Counted from the stretch's first letter, positions 25,050 through 34,239 are shown. The stretch: 64,000 bases of DNA from an uncultured Collinsella sp. (GCA_900541475.1 UQJV01000004.1:1-64000); one strand, 5' to 3'. The notes: generated by a model from the sequence alone, not told the origin. Made by a program: numbers and translations.

Positions 25050-25160
25050 GAGACTCCTTTGTAGTGCAATACGGTCGACGCAGACCCCTTAAGGCGGCCG
25101 CATTTTAATAAGAAGTTATCATATCTTGATAAATAGCTATCAGAATATCGCCCAGCGAGC

Positions 25161-25208
25161 GCAAAGGAGGGGCTGAACGGCACTCGGTCGTCCAGCCCCC
25201 CCTCTTGC
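25161..25208 (-). terminator. Terminator after ackA copy 2
   Basis: GAGGGGCTG and CAGCCCCCCCTC pair between the two ackA genes. Minus-strand T-run is CTCCTTTGC, so termination may be partial. Confidence 0.7.
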
Positions 25209-25210
25209 AA

Positions 25211-26389
25211 TTATTTGCCGTTGACGATGCGCTCGACGTCAGAAGCGATCATGAACTCCTCGTCCGTGGGGATGACGAAGATCTTGACCTTGGAATCCTT
25301 GGCAGACAGGCACCACGCGCCGTCGCCGCGCAGGGCGTTACGGGCATGGTCCATCTTGACGCCCATAAAGGCCAGACGGTCAGCAACGCCGGCGCGGACG
25401 GCCGGAGCGTGCTCGCCGATGCCGGCGGTAAAGACCAGGGTGTCCATGCCGCACATGGAGGTGGCCATCTCGGCGGCCTTGGCGGCAATCTTGTAGACGA
25501 ACATGTCAAAGGCGAGCTGAGCCTCGGGGTCGCCAGCGGCGGCGAGCTCCTCGACGTTGCGGCAGTCGTTGGTCTTGCCACCGGTCACAGCCAAAAGGCC
25601 GGACTTCTTGTTCATCATCTCGTCGACCTCATCGAAGGTGTAGCCGCCTTCGCGCTGCAGGTAGCACACGGTAGCCGGGTCGATGGAGCCGCAGCGGGTG
25701 CCCATCATGACGCCGTCGAGCGGCGTCAAGCCCATGGTGGTGTCCATGCACTTGCCGTCCTCGATGGCGCAAAGGGAGGCACCGGAACCGATGTGGCACA
25801 CAACGACCTTGCGGGCCTCGCCGTTGGTCATCTCGGCGACCTTCTTGGAGATGTAACGGTAGCTGGTGCCGTGAGCGCCGTACTTACGGATGTGCAGCTT
25901 GTCGCAAACATCCTTAGGAAGGGCGTAGGTCTTGGCGACCTCGGGCATATTGAAGTGGAAAGCGGTGTCGTAGACCGTGACGTTGGGCAGATCGGGATAC
26001 TGCTCCAGGCAGTACTCGATAACGTTGGCCTCGGGGTTGTTGTGCAGCGGAGCGAGCGGGGCAACCTCGCGGATCTTGGCAAGAACGTCCTCGTCGACGA
26101 GGGAGGAATCGCCAAAGTACCAACCGCCCTGAACGATACGGTGGCCGATGCCCTCGATCTTGACGCCGTTGGCCTCGAGGTCCTTCAGGACGACCTCGAT
26201 GGCGACCTTGTGGTCGGGGAACTCGATGTTCTCGGTCACCTTCTTGGAGCCGTTGGCAGCATGGGTGAAGGTACCGCCGGTAAAGCAGACGCGCTCGCAG
26301 GAGCCCTTTGCGGACACCTTGTGGGACTTGGTATCGATGACCTGATACTTAAGGGTCGAAGATCCTGCGTTGACGACCAGAACGTTCAT
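25211..26389 (-). CDS. ackA: Acetate kinase, paralogue 2
   Basis: Second acetate kinase, also 392 aa, upstream of paralogue 1. Motifs match: NAGSSTLKYQVID, YDTAFHFNMPEVAK, GAHGTSYRY, CHIGSGASLCAI and FTAGIGEHAPAVR. CHIGSGAS differs from CHLGNGAS in the other copy; both are accepted variants in the ASKHA family. AGGGAG precedes the ATG. Two tandem kinases with one phosphotransacetylase suggest either dosage or different kinetic preference (for example acetate versus propionate or butyrate); the sequence does not decide. Confidence 0.96.
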   Translation of the reverse strand: MNVLVVNAGSSTLKYQVIDTKSHKVSAKGSCERVCFTGGTFTHAANGSKKVTENIEFPDHKVAIEVVLKDLEANGVKIEGIGHRIVQGGWYFGDSSLVDEDVLAKIREVAPLAPLHNNPEANVIEYCLEQYPDLPNVTVYDTAFHFNMPEVAKTYALPKDVCDKLHIRKYGAHGTSYRYISKKVAEMTNGEARKVVVCHIGSGASLCAIEDGKCMDTTMGLTPLDGVMMGTRCGSIDPATVCYLQREGGYTFDEVDEMMNKKSGLLAVTGGKTNDCRNVEELAAAGDPEAQLAFDMFVYKIAAKAAEMATSMCGMDTLVFTAGIGEHAPAVRAGVADRLAFMGVKMDHARNALRGDGAWCLSAKDSKVKIFVIPTDEEFMIASDVERIVNGK

Positions 26390-26442
26390 GTGTCTCCCTA
26401 CTAACAGGCGGTGTGGCGCCGCCAGGTTACATACGCTTCAAT

Positions 26443-26476
26443 AATAAACCCAAACGCCCTCGCGCTCGGGTTTATT
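26443..26476 (-). terminator. Terminator after the HIT gene
   Basis: AATAAACCC and GGGTTTATT pair, with CGC/GCG inside the loop. It lies between the HIT gene stop and the second ackA start region. Confidence 0.7.
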
Positions 26477-26536
26477 GCGTTGATATATAAGTTATCGATG
26501 CCAGAGCCTCCGTTTCATTGCACGGAAGAAGCGTCC

Positions 26537-26872
26537 TCAGATGAGGTTCTCGCCCAGGTTCTTGCCGCCGAGGACGTGCATGTGGAAGTGCATGACGGTC
26601 TGGCCGGCGTTGACGCCCTTGTTGGAGATGACGCGGAAACCGTCCTCCAGGCCCTTGGCCTTAGCGACCTCCTGGATGGCGTGAGCCATGGCGCCCATGG
26701 TCTCTGCCGGCACGTTGTCGGCGATGTCGCTGTAGTGCTTCTTTGGGATCACGAGCGAGTGGACCGGCGCCTGGGGGTTGAGGTCGTCGAAGGCGATGAC
26801 CTGGTCGTCCTCATAGACAACGGTCGAGGGGATCTCGTGGTTGGCAATTTTGCAGAAGATGCAATCACACAT
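26537..26872 (-). CDS. HIT family protein (HINT-type)
   Basis: Histidine-triad protein of 111 aa, most like bacterial HinT purine nucleoside phosphoramidases. CDCIFCKIANHEIPSTVVYE opens the fold and may bind zinc. The triad HFHMHVLGG (His-x-His-x-His) is near the C-terminus. The ATG at 26872 is chosen because GAGAAAGGAA lies upstream; the longer frame to 26890 has none. It lies just downstream of xseB, 49 bp apart, so co-transcription with xseA-xseB is likely. Confidence 0.93.
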   Translation of the reverse strand: MCDCIFCKIANHEIPSTVVYEDDQVIAFDDLNPQAPVHSLVIPKKHYSDIADNVPAETMGAMAHAIQEVAKAKGLEDGFRVISNKGVNAGQTVMHFHMHVLGGKNLGENLI

Positions 26873-26921
26873 GGTTGGTTCCTTTCTCACAGACCAAGGT
26901 AATTATATTTGGTCGGGATGG

Positions 26922-27188
26922 TTAGAACGAAAGGTTGTCGTCCGTGTTGGCGGCCTCGCCGTCGGCGAGCATGTCGTTGCCGTCGACGTCCTTAAGGAGC
27001 ACCGAGACCTTCTGCTCGGCATCGGACAGGCGGGTGCGCAGGCTCTTGAGGAGCTCGACGCCGCGGGTATAGCTCTCGAGCGACTCCTCGAGCTCCATAT
27101 CGCCCGACTCCAAGCTGCGGATGATGAGCTCCAGCTCCTGCGAGGCCTGCTTGTACGTAAGCTGCTCGACCGGGGTCTTCTCTGCCAT
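26922..27188 (-). CDS. xseB: Exodeoxyribonuclease VII small subunit
   Basis: XseB, 88 aa, helical. Several copies coat the XseA catalytic subunit. The typical LTYKQASQELELIIRSLESGDMELEESLESYTRGVELLKSLRTRL segment spans residues 10-60 and forms the two-helix hairpin. AGGAAAGGAA precedes the ATG. It follows xseA by 42 bp on the same strand, the standard arrangement. Confidence 0.95.
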   Translation of the reverse strand: MAEKTPVEQLTYKQASQELELIIRSLESGDMELEESLESYTRGVELLKSLRTRLSDAEQKVSVLLKDVDGNDMLADGEAANTDDNLSF

Positions 27189-27230
27189 ATCTGTTTCCTT
27201 TCCTAAAGGTTTATCGCTATGAAACGCGGT

Positions 27231-28682
27231 CTACTCGACCGTATCGACCGTTGCCGCCACGTTGCCGTCTGCCATGCGCACGCGGATGGCGTCGCCGGGC
27301 TTAAAGGTCTTGGCGCTCGTAGCCACCCCATCATCGCTGTACGCGATGGAATAGCCACGGGCAAGCACCTTGAGTGGCGACAGGGCATCGAGCGAGGCTG
27401 CCGCACGGCCCAGGTCGGACGCGGGCTTACTGAGCATCGTGCGCCCCTGATGCTCCAGACGGGAACTCGCAAGCGTGAGCGCATGGCGCTTGCCATCGAG
27501 TCCCGAGGTGCTTGCAACCAGACGCTCGGGCAGACGCTCAAAGTTGGAGCGGAATGTCCCGACCGAGCGTATTATGGCGCCCGACAGGCGATCGGCAGTC
27601 AACGCAAGCTCTGACTCACGACGCTCGACCATAAATGTGGGGTCGTTGAGGCACGGGCGGCATGCGGCGGCATCGAGTGCATCGCCCAGACGGGCCGTAT
27701 AGGTATCCCAGGCGCGGCGACCGCGCTGATCGAGCATCTCCAAATCAACCTGATTCGACCCAATCATCGATGCCATCGCTGCACCCAGACGCTGATGACG
27801 TGTCTCGAGCACATCGGCCAACTCCGTCATAGCCGGCGCCACCGATTCGGCCGCCGCCGTGGGCGTGGAGGCACGACGGTCGCTCACCATGTCGCAAATC
27901 GAGGTATCGGGCTCATGGCCAATGCCGGTCACCACGGGCACAGGACAAGCCGCCACCGCGCGGGCAAGCTCCTCGTCATTAAAGGTCATGAGGTCCTCAA
28001 AGGAGCCGCCGCCGCGCACCAGCAAGATGCAGTCGGGCGCCGGCGTAATGGAAGCGGCGCGGCGCAGGCCCTCAATGAGCTCTGTCGGCGCACCCTCGCC
28101 TTGTACCTTGGCACCCACGCAGACGAGCTCGACGAGCGGGTTGCGACGACGCAATGTGCGCTTGACGTCGTCGATTACGGCACCCGAAAGCGAGGTGACG
28201 ACCGCCACGCGGGAGCAGAACACCGGGATGCGGCGCTTGCGCGCTTCGTCCATCAGGCCCTCGCGGCGTAGCTTTTCGGCCAGTTGCGCCACTTGTTGAC
28301 GCAGCAGACCCTCCCCCGCCAGCGAAAACGAGCGAGCGACAAAGCTCATGCGGCCCGTAGCCTTATAGAGATTGAAGCTGCCCTTAAAGCTCACCTGCAT
28401 GCCGTCGCGCAGATCGAACGTGCGCTTGAGATAGGCACCCTTCCAAATGATGCAGTCAACGGCGGCCGAATCGTCCTTGATCTGGAAATAGCAGTGGCCG
28501 CTTCGGGCGTTAGGGCCACGAAAACCCGTGACCTCGCCCAAGACGCTCAGCTGCGGAATGGCATCGAGCGCACCGGCGGCGATCTCCACCGCCTGGCTCA
28601 CGCTGAGCTCCTTGCGCTCCTGATCGTCCGAGCCGTCGAACTCGGCGGAAACGGCATTGCCGGTTAGATTCCAGCCTGCCAC
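27231..28682 (-). CDS. xseA: Exodeoxyribonuclease VII large subunit
   Basis: Catalytic subunit of ExoVII, a metal-independent single-strand-specific exonuclease active from both ends and used in repair. It is 483 aa from the start chosen here. An N-terminal OB-fold (SVSQAVEIAAGALDAIPQLSVLGEVTGF onward) binds DNA. The catalytic domain holds RGGGSFEDLMTFNDEELARAV and GIGHEPDTSICDMVSDRRASTPTAAAE. A long coiled coil follows and a short beta-rich tail ends the protein. The start is set to GTG at 28682, because AAAGGAGG lies 4 nt upstream of it; the in-frame ATG at 28700 precedes that site and would be translated through it. Confidence 0.94.
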   Translation of the reverse strand: MAGWNLTGNAVSAEFDGSDDQERKELSVSQAVEIAAGALDAIPQLSVLGEVTGFRGPNARSGHCYFQIKDDSAAVDCIIWKGAYLKRTFDLRDGMQVSFKGSFNLYKATGRMSFVARSFSLAGEGLLRQQVAQLAEKLRREGLMDEARKRRIPVFCSRVAVVTSLSGAVIDDVKRTLRRRNPLVELVCVGAKVQGEGAPTELIEGLRRAASITPAPDCILLVRGGGSFEDLMTFNDEELARAVAACPVPVVTGIGHEPDTSICDMVSDRRASTPTAAAESVAPAMTELADVLETRHQRLGAAMASMIGSNQVDLEMLDQRGRRAWDTYTARLGDALDAAACRPCLNDPTFMVERRESELALTADRLSGAIIRSVGTFRSNFERLPERLVASTSGLDGKRHALTLASSRLEHQGRTMLSKPASDLGRAAASLDALSPLKVLARGYSIAYSDDGVATSAKTFKPGDAIRVRMADGNVAATVDTVE

Positions 28683-28797
28683 GCAGCCTCCTTTCGTCAT
28701 CGTGCACAAGGGCTCCGGCCCTGCGCAAATTCAAGTCCAACATATAGTACAGCGCCGCGGGGACACAAATCTCCGCGGCGCCTGCCAAGCCAATTTG

Positions 28798-29502
28798 TTA
28801 TCGGTTGGAGTTTCTGTTGTAGCGAGCCATAAGGTAGAGCAGCTGAATGATCGAAGTCAGCGCTGCGGCCACATAGGTAAGCGCGGCCGCCGTCAACACC
28901 TTCTTGGCGCCGTTGACCTGCTTGGAACTCATACCCGACTGCTCGATGTACGCCACGGCACGTCGGCTAGCGTCAATCTCGACCGGCAACGTAACGAGCT
29001 GGAACAGCACGCTAAACGAGAAGAAGATCAACGCGAGGGTCGTGAGCCCGGCAATGTTCATAAACAGGCCCAAGAGCAACACGATGGTCCAGGTGTTCTG
29101 GGTAAAGTTGACGACTGGGACCAGGGCGGTGCGCACCTTCATCATGGCGTAGCCGCTTTGACGCTGGGCGGCATGGCCCGCCTCGTGGCAGGCGACGGCA
29201 ACGCTTGCGACCGACCCGCCCGAACGGTTGGCGTCCGAGAGATACAGGTTGTTATCCTGCGGGTTGTAGTGGTCGGTAAGCTCGCCAGCCACGCCCTTGA
29301 TACCCACGGCGTTGCAACCGTTGGCGTCGAGCATGCGGCGAGCGACCGTAGCACCCGTGTCGCCGTCCGAGCGAACCTTGGACCAGGTCTTGTACGTCGA
29401 GTTGATATAGCTCTGCGCCGCAAGACCAAGCACCGTACAAACAAGGACAACCAGCAGGTACAGCGGGTCGATGCCAAAGCCGTAACCATAGTAATAGGGC
29501 AT
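28798..29502 (-). CDS. YugP-type membrane zinc metallopeptidase
   Basis: Membrane-bound neutral zinc metallopeptidase of 234 aa resembling Bacillus YugP (Pfam Zn_peptidase_2). A first transmembrane segment lies at residues 9-30, followed by the HExxH-type motif ACHEAGHAAQ near residue 110, then two or three hydrophobic helices. The natural substrate is unknown. GGAGG 7 nt before the ATG at 29502 sets the start; the frame is open further upstream without a site. It is probably monocistronic. Confidence 0.9.
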   Translation of the reverse strand: MPYYYGYGFGIDPLYLLVVLVCTVLGLAAQSYINSTYKTWSKVRSDGDTGATVARRMLDANGCNAVGIKGVAGELTDHYNPQDNNLYLSDANRSGGSVASVAVACHEAGHAAQRQSGYAMMKVRTALVPVVNFTQNTWTIVLLLGLFMNIAGLTTLALIFFSFSVLFQLVTLPVEIDASRRAVAYIEQSGMSSKQVNGAKKVLTAAALTYVAAALTSIIQLLYLMARYNRNSNR

Positions 29503-29586
29503 GCGAATTCCTCCGAATCGAGTTACACGTTGGAGGCATTCTACCCATTCGACTGACCAGCAAATCAACATCGATGTTTTGGCAAT

Positions 29587-29734
29587 GTCAGCGAAAACGG
29601 CCGAGAGCGAGCAAGGTGACGTGAAAGAGAAGCGACGCGTACTTTGGTACGCGAGCGACGATTGAACGTCAGATTGCCGCTCTCGGCCGTTTGCAGCGTC
29701 GAGCTGTTAGGCGGTTTGGTAAAACCGCGTAACT
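29587..29734 (+). repeat. Structured dispersed element, copy B
   Basis: P1 here is AAACGGCCGAGAGCG with CGCTCTCGGCCGTTT, a perfect 15-bp stem of different sequence from copies A and C. P2 is unchanged, P3 is CGCGTAC/GTACGCG, and P4 is GTTAGGCGG/CCGCGTAAC with one mismatch. It lies between the 5' end of the metallopeptidase gene and the 3' end of rnd. Confidence 0.85.
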
Positions 29735-29740
29735 ATATAC

Positions 29741-30874
29741 CTACAGGAGCTCGATTTTGCCGTCCTTCACGGTGAGTCCCATGTTGCCCGAGAGCAGATC
29801 GTCCAGACGCGAACCCACAAGCTCAAAACGCCAGCCTTCGCGCAGGGGACTTTGCTCAGGATGCTCAATGTAGTCGGCCAGGTCATCGCGCGAGGCAATG
29901 ACCGAGGTCGCCACGCCCGAGCGCTCGGCAACCAGGCGAATGAGCGCGTACATGAGATCCGTCACGCTCTCCAGCTCCGGAGAGATTTGGCGATGCCCGC
30001 GCACCATAAGCGGCAGGCGGTCGTGCGGGCAACTCGCGCCGCGCTTGATGGCCATCAACGCGCCATCCACGTCGCGCTCCCCCAGCTGGTCGGTGCCGCG
30101 AATGCTGCGGAACTCCTCAACACGCACGGGATTGCGCTTAACCAGGGCTAGCAGCGTATCATCAGACATAACCCACTTGCGCGGGATATTGCGGCGCTCA
30201 GCGCGGTCTTCACGCCAGGCGGCAAGCTCACGCGCAATGCCCAGCTGATGGCGGCTACACGAGTTGATGCGCTTGACCTTGCGGAATGCCTCGTGGCGAT
30301 CGGCACGGTAGTGCGACTCGTCGGCCAGAGGGCGCAACTCATCGAGCACCCAGTCCACGCGGCCCAGCTCGCGCAGACGGCTCATCATCTCGGTATAGGC
30401 GACGATCAAGTACTTGACGTCATCGATCGCGTACTCGATCTGCTTATCGCTCAGCGGGCGGCGCGACCAATCGGTCAGCGACTCGGTCTTGGGAAGTGAT
30501 ACGCCGCAGAACGTCTGAACGAGCGCACCATACGAGATCTGCTGGCGCTCGCCCAAAAAGGCGGCGGCAACCTGCGTGTCAAAAATCGGTCGCGGCAGTG
30601 CGCCCACGGTATGGAGCATAACCTCCATGTCTTGAGAGCAAGCATGGAACACCTTGACCACGCCCTCGTCAGCCATAAGCTCGGCAAGCGGCGACAGGTC
30701 GTCGATCACCAGAGGATCGACCGCGACACTCTCGGCGGGGGTGGCAATCTGGACCAGGCACAGGCGCGGATGAAACGTGCGCTCGCGCAAAAACTCGGTG
30801 TCGACGGCGATCGCGTCGAACTCGCGGGCGCGCTGGCAAAAGTCGACCAGAGCCTGATGTGTGGAAATGTACAT
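29741..30874 (-). CDS. rnd: Ribonuclease D
   Basis: 3'-5' exoribonuclease of 377 aa for tRNA and structured-RNA 3'-end maturation. The DEDDy catalytic residues are visible: Asp and Glu in AVDTEFLRERTFHP, Asp in FHACSQDMEVM, and Tyr/Asp in YAIDDVKYLIVAY. HRDC domains for RNA binding follow (HQLGIARELAAWREDRAE and a second near residue 300). The start at 30874 lacks a strong ribosome-binding site. The frame is open to 30910 but that extension has no family similarity. Confidence 0.94.
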   Translation of the reverse strand: MYISTHQALVDFCQRAREFDAIAVDTEFLRERTFHPRLCLVQIATPAESVAVDPLVIDDLSPLAELMADEGVVKVFHACSQDMEVMLHTVGALPRPIFDTQVAAAFLGERQQISYGALVQTFCGVSLPKTESLTDWSRRPLSDKQIEYAIDDVKYLIVAYTEMMSRLRELGRVDWVLDELRPLADESHYRADRHEAFRKVKRINSCSRHQLGIARELAAWREDRAERRNIPRKWVMSDDTLLALVKRNPVRVEEFRSIRGTDQLGERDVDGALMAIKRGASCPHDRLPLMVRGHRQISPELESVTDLMYALIRLVAERSGVATSVIASRDDLADYIEHPEQSPLREGWRFELVGSRLDDLLSGNMGLTVKDGKIELL

Positions 30875-30972
30875 ATCAACCCATCGAATAAGGTTAGGCC
30901 CGAAAAACACGGGTAGGATATCGGCATTGCTCTACAACTATACTCGGTTAGTCACAGAACGGGAACGTAAGT

Positions 30973-31890
30973 ATGCGCTGCCTTATCATCCACAACCCGG
31001 CATCGGGTCCCAGCTCCGATGAAATCTTCGCATTCACGCACGCCCTTGCACAGGGCGGCGACGAGGTCGTGATGCGTTTTATCGGCGATGGCATGGAGCC
31101 CGAGGACGCGGTAGAGGACGTTCGTGAGTTCGATCGCGTGGTCGTTTCGGGTGGCGACGGCACCGTCTCCAACGTGCTCGACCAGATGCGCGGGTGCGGT
31201 GTCCCTACGCTCGTCTTCCCCTCCGGCACGGCTTGCCTGTTCTTTAACAACATCGGCAATGCCCCCGAGGCGGCGGCACTCGCCAAGGCTTGCCGCGCCG
31301 GCCGCACGGTCAAGGTGGACATGGGTGAGCTCTTTTGGCTCGACGAGAACGGCAACGAGAAGCGCCACGGCTTTATCATCATCGCCGGCTCGGGCTTCGA
31401 CGCCGAGATCATGATGAAGGCCGCTCCCACCAAAAACGACATTGGCGAGATCGCCTACTTCCTCTCCGCGCTCGCTACGCCCAACCCCACGGTGGCACAC
31501 TTCACCATTGAGCACGACGGCATTGTCGAGGAGCTCGACGGCATCTGCTGCATGGCAGGCAATACCTCGGTCATCCAAAACGACATCAACCTATTCCCTA
31601 ACTGCCGCATGGACGACGGCATGGTCGACATCGTCGTTATTGAGCCCGTACGCACGGTGCAGCTGCTCCCCACGGTAATTACCGCCGCGCTCGACCCCGC
31701 TGGCAAAGTGCTCGGCCGTCCGCAGTTTAAGATCATCCAGACCAAGGAAGCCAAGATCACCTGCACGCCATCGCTGGGCATGCAGTTCGATGGTGAGATC
31801 ATCTCCAGCAACTCCGGCGTCTTTGGCGCCCGCGCGCTGCCGCAATGTCTCGACCTCATCGTCGACGAATTTTCACCGCTCGGAAAATAG
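30973..31890 (+). CDS. Diacylglycerol kinase-family lipid kinase
   Basis: A protein of 305 aa with the DAGK catalytic fold (DgkB/YegS group). The nucleotide-binding VVSGGDGTVSNVLDQMRG near residue 50 and FPSGTACLFFNNIGNAP near 80 are typical. A beta-sandwich C-terminal domain ends with QFDGEIISSNSG. It probably phosphorylates diacylglycerol or a related lipid for phospholipid recycling; the exact substrate is not fixed. It lies divergent from rnd with a 98-bp shared promoter region, and the 30-aa peptide gene follows after 9 nt. Confidence 0.9.
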   Translation: MRCLIIHNPASGPSSDEIFAFTHALAQGGDEVVMRFIGDGMEPEDAVEDVREFDRVVVSGGDGTVSNVLDQMRGCGVPTLVFPSGTACLFFNNIGNAPEAAALAKACRAGRTVKVDMGELFWLDENGNEKRHGFIIIAGSGFDAEIMMKAAPTKNDIGEIAYFLSALATPNPTVAHFTIEHDGIVEELDGICCMAGNTSVIQNDINLFPNCRMDDGMVDIVVIEPVRTVQLLPTVITAALDPAGKVLGRPQFKIIQTKEAKITCTPSLGMQFDGEIISSNSGVFGARALPQCLDLIVDEFSPLGK

Positions 31891-31899
31891 GAGGACCCC

Positions 31900-31992
31900 A
31901 TGAACGACAATCCCCTGATCGGCTTTATCGTCATCGTCTTGGCCATGCTCGTCGGTTACGCCATCAATGTGATTCACCGCCGAAAGAAGTAA
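31900..31992 (+). CDS. 30-residue single-span membrane peptide
   Basis: A very short gene with a strong site (TAGGAGG, 5 nt before the ATG), 9 nt after the lipid-kinase stop. The product starts MNDNPLIG, has one hydrophobic segment (FIVIVLAMLVGYAINVI) and ends in a basic HRRKK. The shape is that of a small inner-membrane protein with its basic end in the cytoplasm. The tight spacing suggests it is translated with the lipid kinase and may act with it at the membrane. No family is recognised. Confidence 0.65.
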   Translation: MNDNPLIGFIVIVLAMLVGYAINVIHRRKK

Positions 31993-32300
31993 ATCCACAT
32001 TGGTATGATATTCATCCAGTTATCGACTCTCCCGCTGTTTATGCAAATTCTAAACAGCGGGAAAGTTCTCTTTTTGAGCACTGTCTGATGCTTTATTCAG
32101 CTACAGTAAATGCAGGGTGCCTTTATTTAACTAAAGCCACAAAATGAGTATTATTATCCGCTCATCGTATATTTCTTCACGCTCATCGAGTAAAAGCTGT
32201 TGTCGAATGAATACTCTTTACACTTCCTTTAGGCTAGTAGATGTATTTATTAGCTGAAACTCCGTACGGTTTCGCGGGGTTTCAACAGTTGGGAGGGATC
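31993..32300. other. Intergenic region before the C69 peptidase gene
   Basis: It holds a hairpin CCCGCTGTTTA/TAAACAGCGGG (32031-32061), a plausible terminator for the lipid-kinase operon although the T-run (TTCTCTTTTT) is broken. The rest is AT-rich and shows no gene. It probably carries the peptidase promoter. Confidence 0.5.
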
Positions 32301-34103
32301 ATGAGGTTTACTCATCCTGTCAACACGCTCAAGAAGCTCGGCTGCGGCCTTGCATTTGGAGCAGCGGCCATTATGGCCATGCCGACTTCGGCGCTCGCTT
32401 GCACCCAGATCTACATGGGCAGCCAGCTCACGGCAGACGGCAACACGTACTACGGCCGTTCCGAGGACTTCGGCCCGCGCTACATCAAGCACTTTGGCAT
32501 CGAGCCCGCACACAAGGACGGCAGCAAGTACACCTCGGTCGAATCCGGCTTTGAGTACAAGTCCAAGGGCGCAACCTACCGCTACACCTTCGTTCGCGAC
32601 AACCCCTCGCAATGGGAAGATCGTTACGACGCATATTCCGAGGCTGGCATCAACGAGAAGGGCGTTTCCTGCTCTGCCACGCTGAGCACCTCCTATAACG
32701 AGAAGGCAGAGGAAGCCGACCCCGTCACCGAGGAGACCGGCATCGGCGAGTACAACTACGCCAGCGTCATTCTGGGCGAGAGCGCCACGGCCCGCGAAGG
32801 TGTCGAGCTCCTCGGCAGCCTGATTGACGAGCAGGGCGTCTGCTCCAACGACCAGATCATCATTGCCGACAACAACGAGACCTGGCTGTTTGCAGCGCTT
32901 TCCGGCCATCAGTGGATTGCCATGAGACTCACCGACGATATCGCCTCGCTCAACCCCAACATCGGCAACCTCACCTATGACGTCGACCTCGACGACACTG
33001 AGAACTGCCTCCACTCCGAGGGCATCGAGTCCATGCCTAAGGAGAAGGGCTTTGCCGAGTACACCGACGGCAAGTTCGACGTCGCCAAGACCTACGGCGA
33101 GGAGATTAGCGAGGCCGGTATGCACCAGTGGTCGCGCTATGTCCAGGGCCGCGATTACTTCATGGCTCCGCTTGCCGAGGGCACCGACTACGAGATCGTC
33201 AAGGACGAGCGCGAAGACGCTCGTGCCACAACCGGCGCCCTGGTCCACGAGATGCAGCCGCTGTTCTTCCAGCCCGGCAAGTCCGACTGGAACACCTTTG
33301 AGATGATTCGCTCCTTCGCCGCTCGCGGCGAGAATGTCGCCGGCCTCAACGCCAACACCGACGGTGCCTATGCTATCGGCTCCAACCGCAACACCGAGAT
33401 CCACACCTTCCAGATCCGTCACGGCATGGACCCCGAGATCGCGACCATCCAGTGGGAGATGCTCTCCAACGCCGAGTTCTCCGTCGCCATCCCCTTCTAC
33501 TCTGCACTGCTCACCGAGGTCAGCCCCTACTTCAGCGATCAGGATGTCTCCTTCGATCACTGCGAAGAGGAAGACGTCGTGAACAACGAGGAGCCCAAGA
33601 ACTCCATCAACTACGTCCTCATGGACATCAACACGCTCGCCTATGAGAACCGCGACCACTGCGCTACCGGTGTCCGCGCCTACCTCGACGCCCTGCAGAA
33701 GGAGCTCATCGAGCAGAACCTGACCGTCGACGAGGCCATGCAGGCCGCCGAGGGCACCGAGGCCCGCACCGCCCTGGCCAACAAGGCCGGCAAGGCTGCC
33801 ACCAAGAACACCTACCTCAAGTGCAAGGCCATGCTCGAGGAGATGCGCGACTACCTCAAGGAGGGCAACTTCTCCGAGGAGTTCGTCCCGAGTGACTACG
33901 ATGCCGACAACGACTGCCTGGTCGAGTCCATCACCTACGCCGACGAGGCGCTCTCTGATGAGGACGTAGCCGAGCCCGAGGTCGAGAAGGAAGAGGGCAC
34001 CGAGGAGAAGTCCGAAGGCAACAACGTGGCCGCCATGGTCGTTGGCGCCGTCGTCATCATCGGTGCCTGCGGCTTCGTGCTCTATCGTCGCAAGAAGGCC
34101 TAG
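32301..34103 (+). CDS. Surface C69-family dipeptidase with C-terminal anchor
   Basis: Secreted Ntn-hydrolase of 600 aa in the PepD/C69 family, which cleaves di- and short peptides. A signal peptide with hydrophobic core (LGCGLAFGAAAIMAMPTSALA) ends just before Cys34, which would become the N-terminal nucleophile (CTQIYMG). Further family segments are YYGRSEDFG, DNPSQWEDRYDAYSEAGINEKGV and GEYNYASVILGESATARE. At the C-terminus an acidic linker precedes one hydrophobic helix (VAAMVVGAVVIIGACGFVLY) and RRKKA, so the enzyme is held in the membrane. There is no LPXTG motif. GGGAGGG sets the start at 32301. Confidence 0.92.
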   Translation: MRFTHPVNTLKKLGCGLAFGAAAIMAMPTSALACTQIYMGSQLTADGNTYYGRSEDFGPRYIKHFGIEPAHKDGSKYTSVESGFEYKSKGATYRYTFVRDNPSQWEDRYDAYSEAGINEKGVSCSATLSTSYNEKAEEADPVTEETGIGEYNYASVILGESATAREGVELLGSLIDEQGVCSNDQIIIADNNETWLFAALSGHQWIAMRLTDDIASLNPNIGNLTYDVDLDDTENCLHSEGIESMPKEKGFAEYTDGKFDVAKTYGEEISEAGMHQWSRYVQGRDYFMAPLAEGTDYEIVKDEREDARATTGALVHEMQPLFFQPGKSDWNTFEMIRSFAARGENVAGLNANTDGAYAIGSNRNTEIHTFQIRHGMDPEIATIQWEMLSNAEFSVAIPFYSALLTEVSPYFSDQDVSFDHCEEEDVVNNEEPKNSINYVLMDINTLAYENRDHCATGVRAYLDALQKELIEQNLTVDEAMQAAEGTEARTALANKAGKAATKNTYLKCKAMLEEMRDYLKEGNFSEEFVPSDYDADNDCLVESITYADEALSDEDVAEPEVEKEEGTEEKSEGNNVAAMVVGAVVIIGACGFVLYRRKKA

Positions 34104-34121
34104 GGCCCTGAAACCCTAAGG

Positions 34122-34155
34122 CGCGGGCGGGATGGCGCAGGTCGCCCCCGCCCGC
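34122..34155. terminator. Hairpin after the C69 peptidase gene
   Basis: GCGGGCGGG pairs with CCCGCCCGC. No T-run follows, so it is a weak or factor-assisted terminator. Confidence 0.4.
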
Positions 34156-34210
34156 TCAGCCCGCCCCTTCGACCGGCGGGAAACGTCACTGAAATCTTTT
34201 CAAAAAAGAT

Positions 34211-34239
34211 TTCCTGCAAACACTTTGCTGTGCTATAGT
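34211..34239 (+). promoter_or_regulatory. Promoter of the ECF transporter operon
   Basis: TATAGT at 34234 is preceded at 17-bp spacing by TTCCTG at 34211. The leader peptide begins about 60 nt downstream. Confidence 0.5.

Noticed and set aside
25205..26404. 399-codon frame antisense to ackA copy 2.
   Set aside because: Antisense shadow of a complete acetate kinase, as is a similar one over copy 1 (23736-25019).
30874..30910. Longer N-terminus for ribonuclease D.
   Set aside because: The 12 extra residues lack family similarity and start without a ribosome-binding site.
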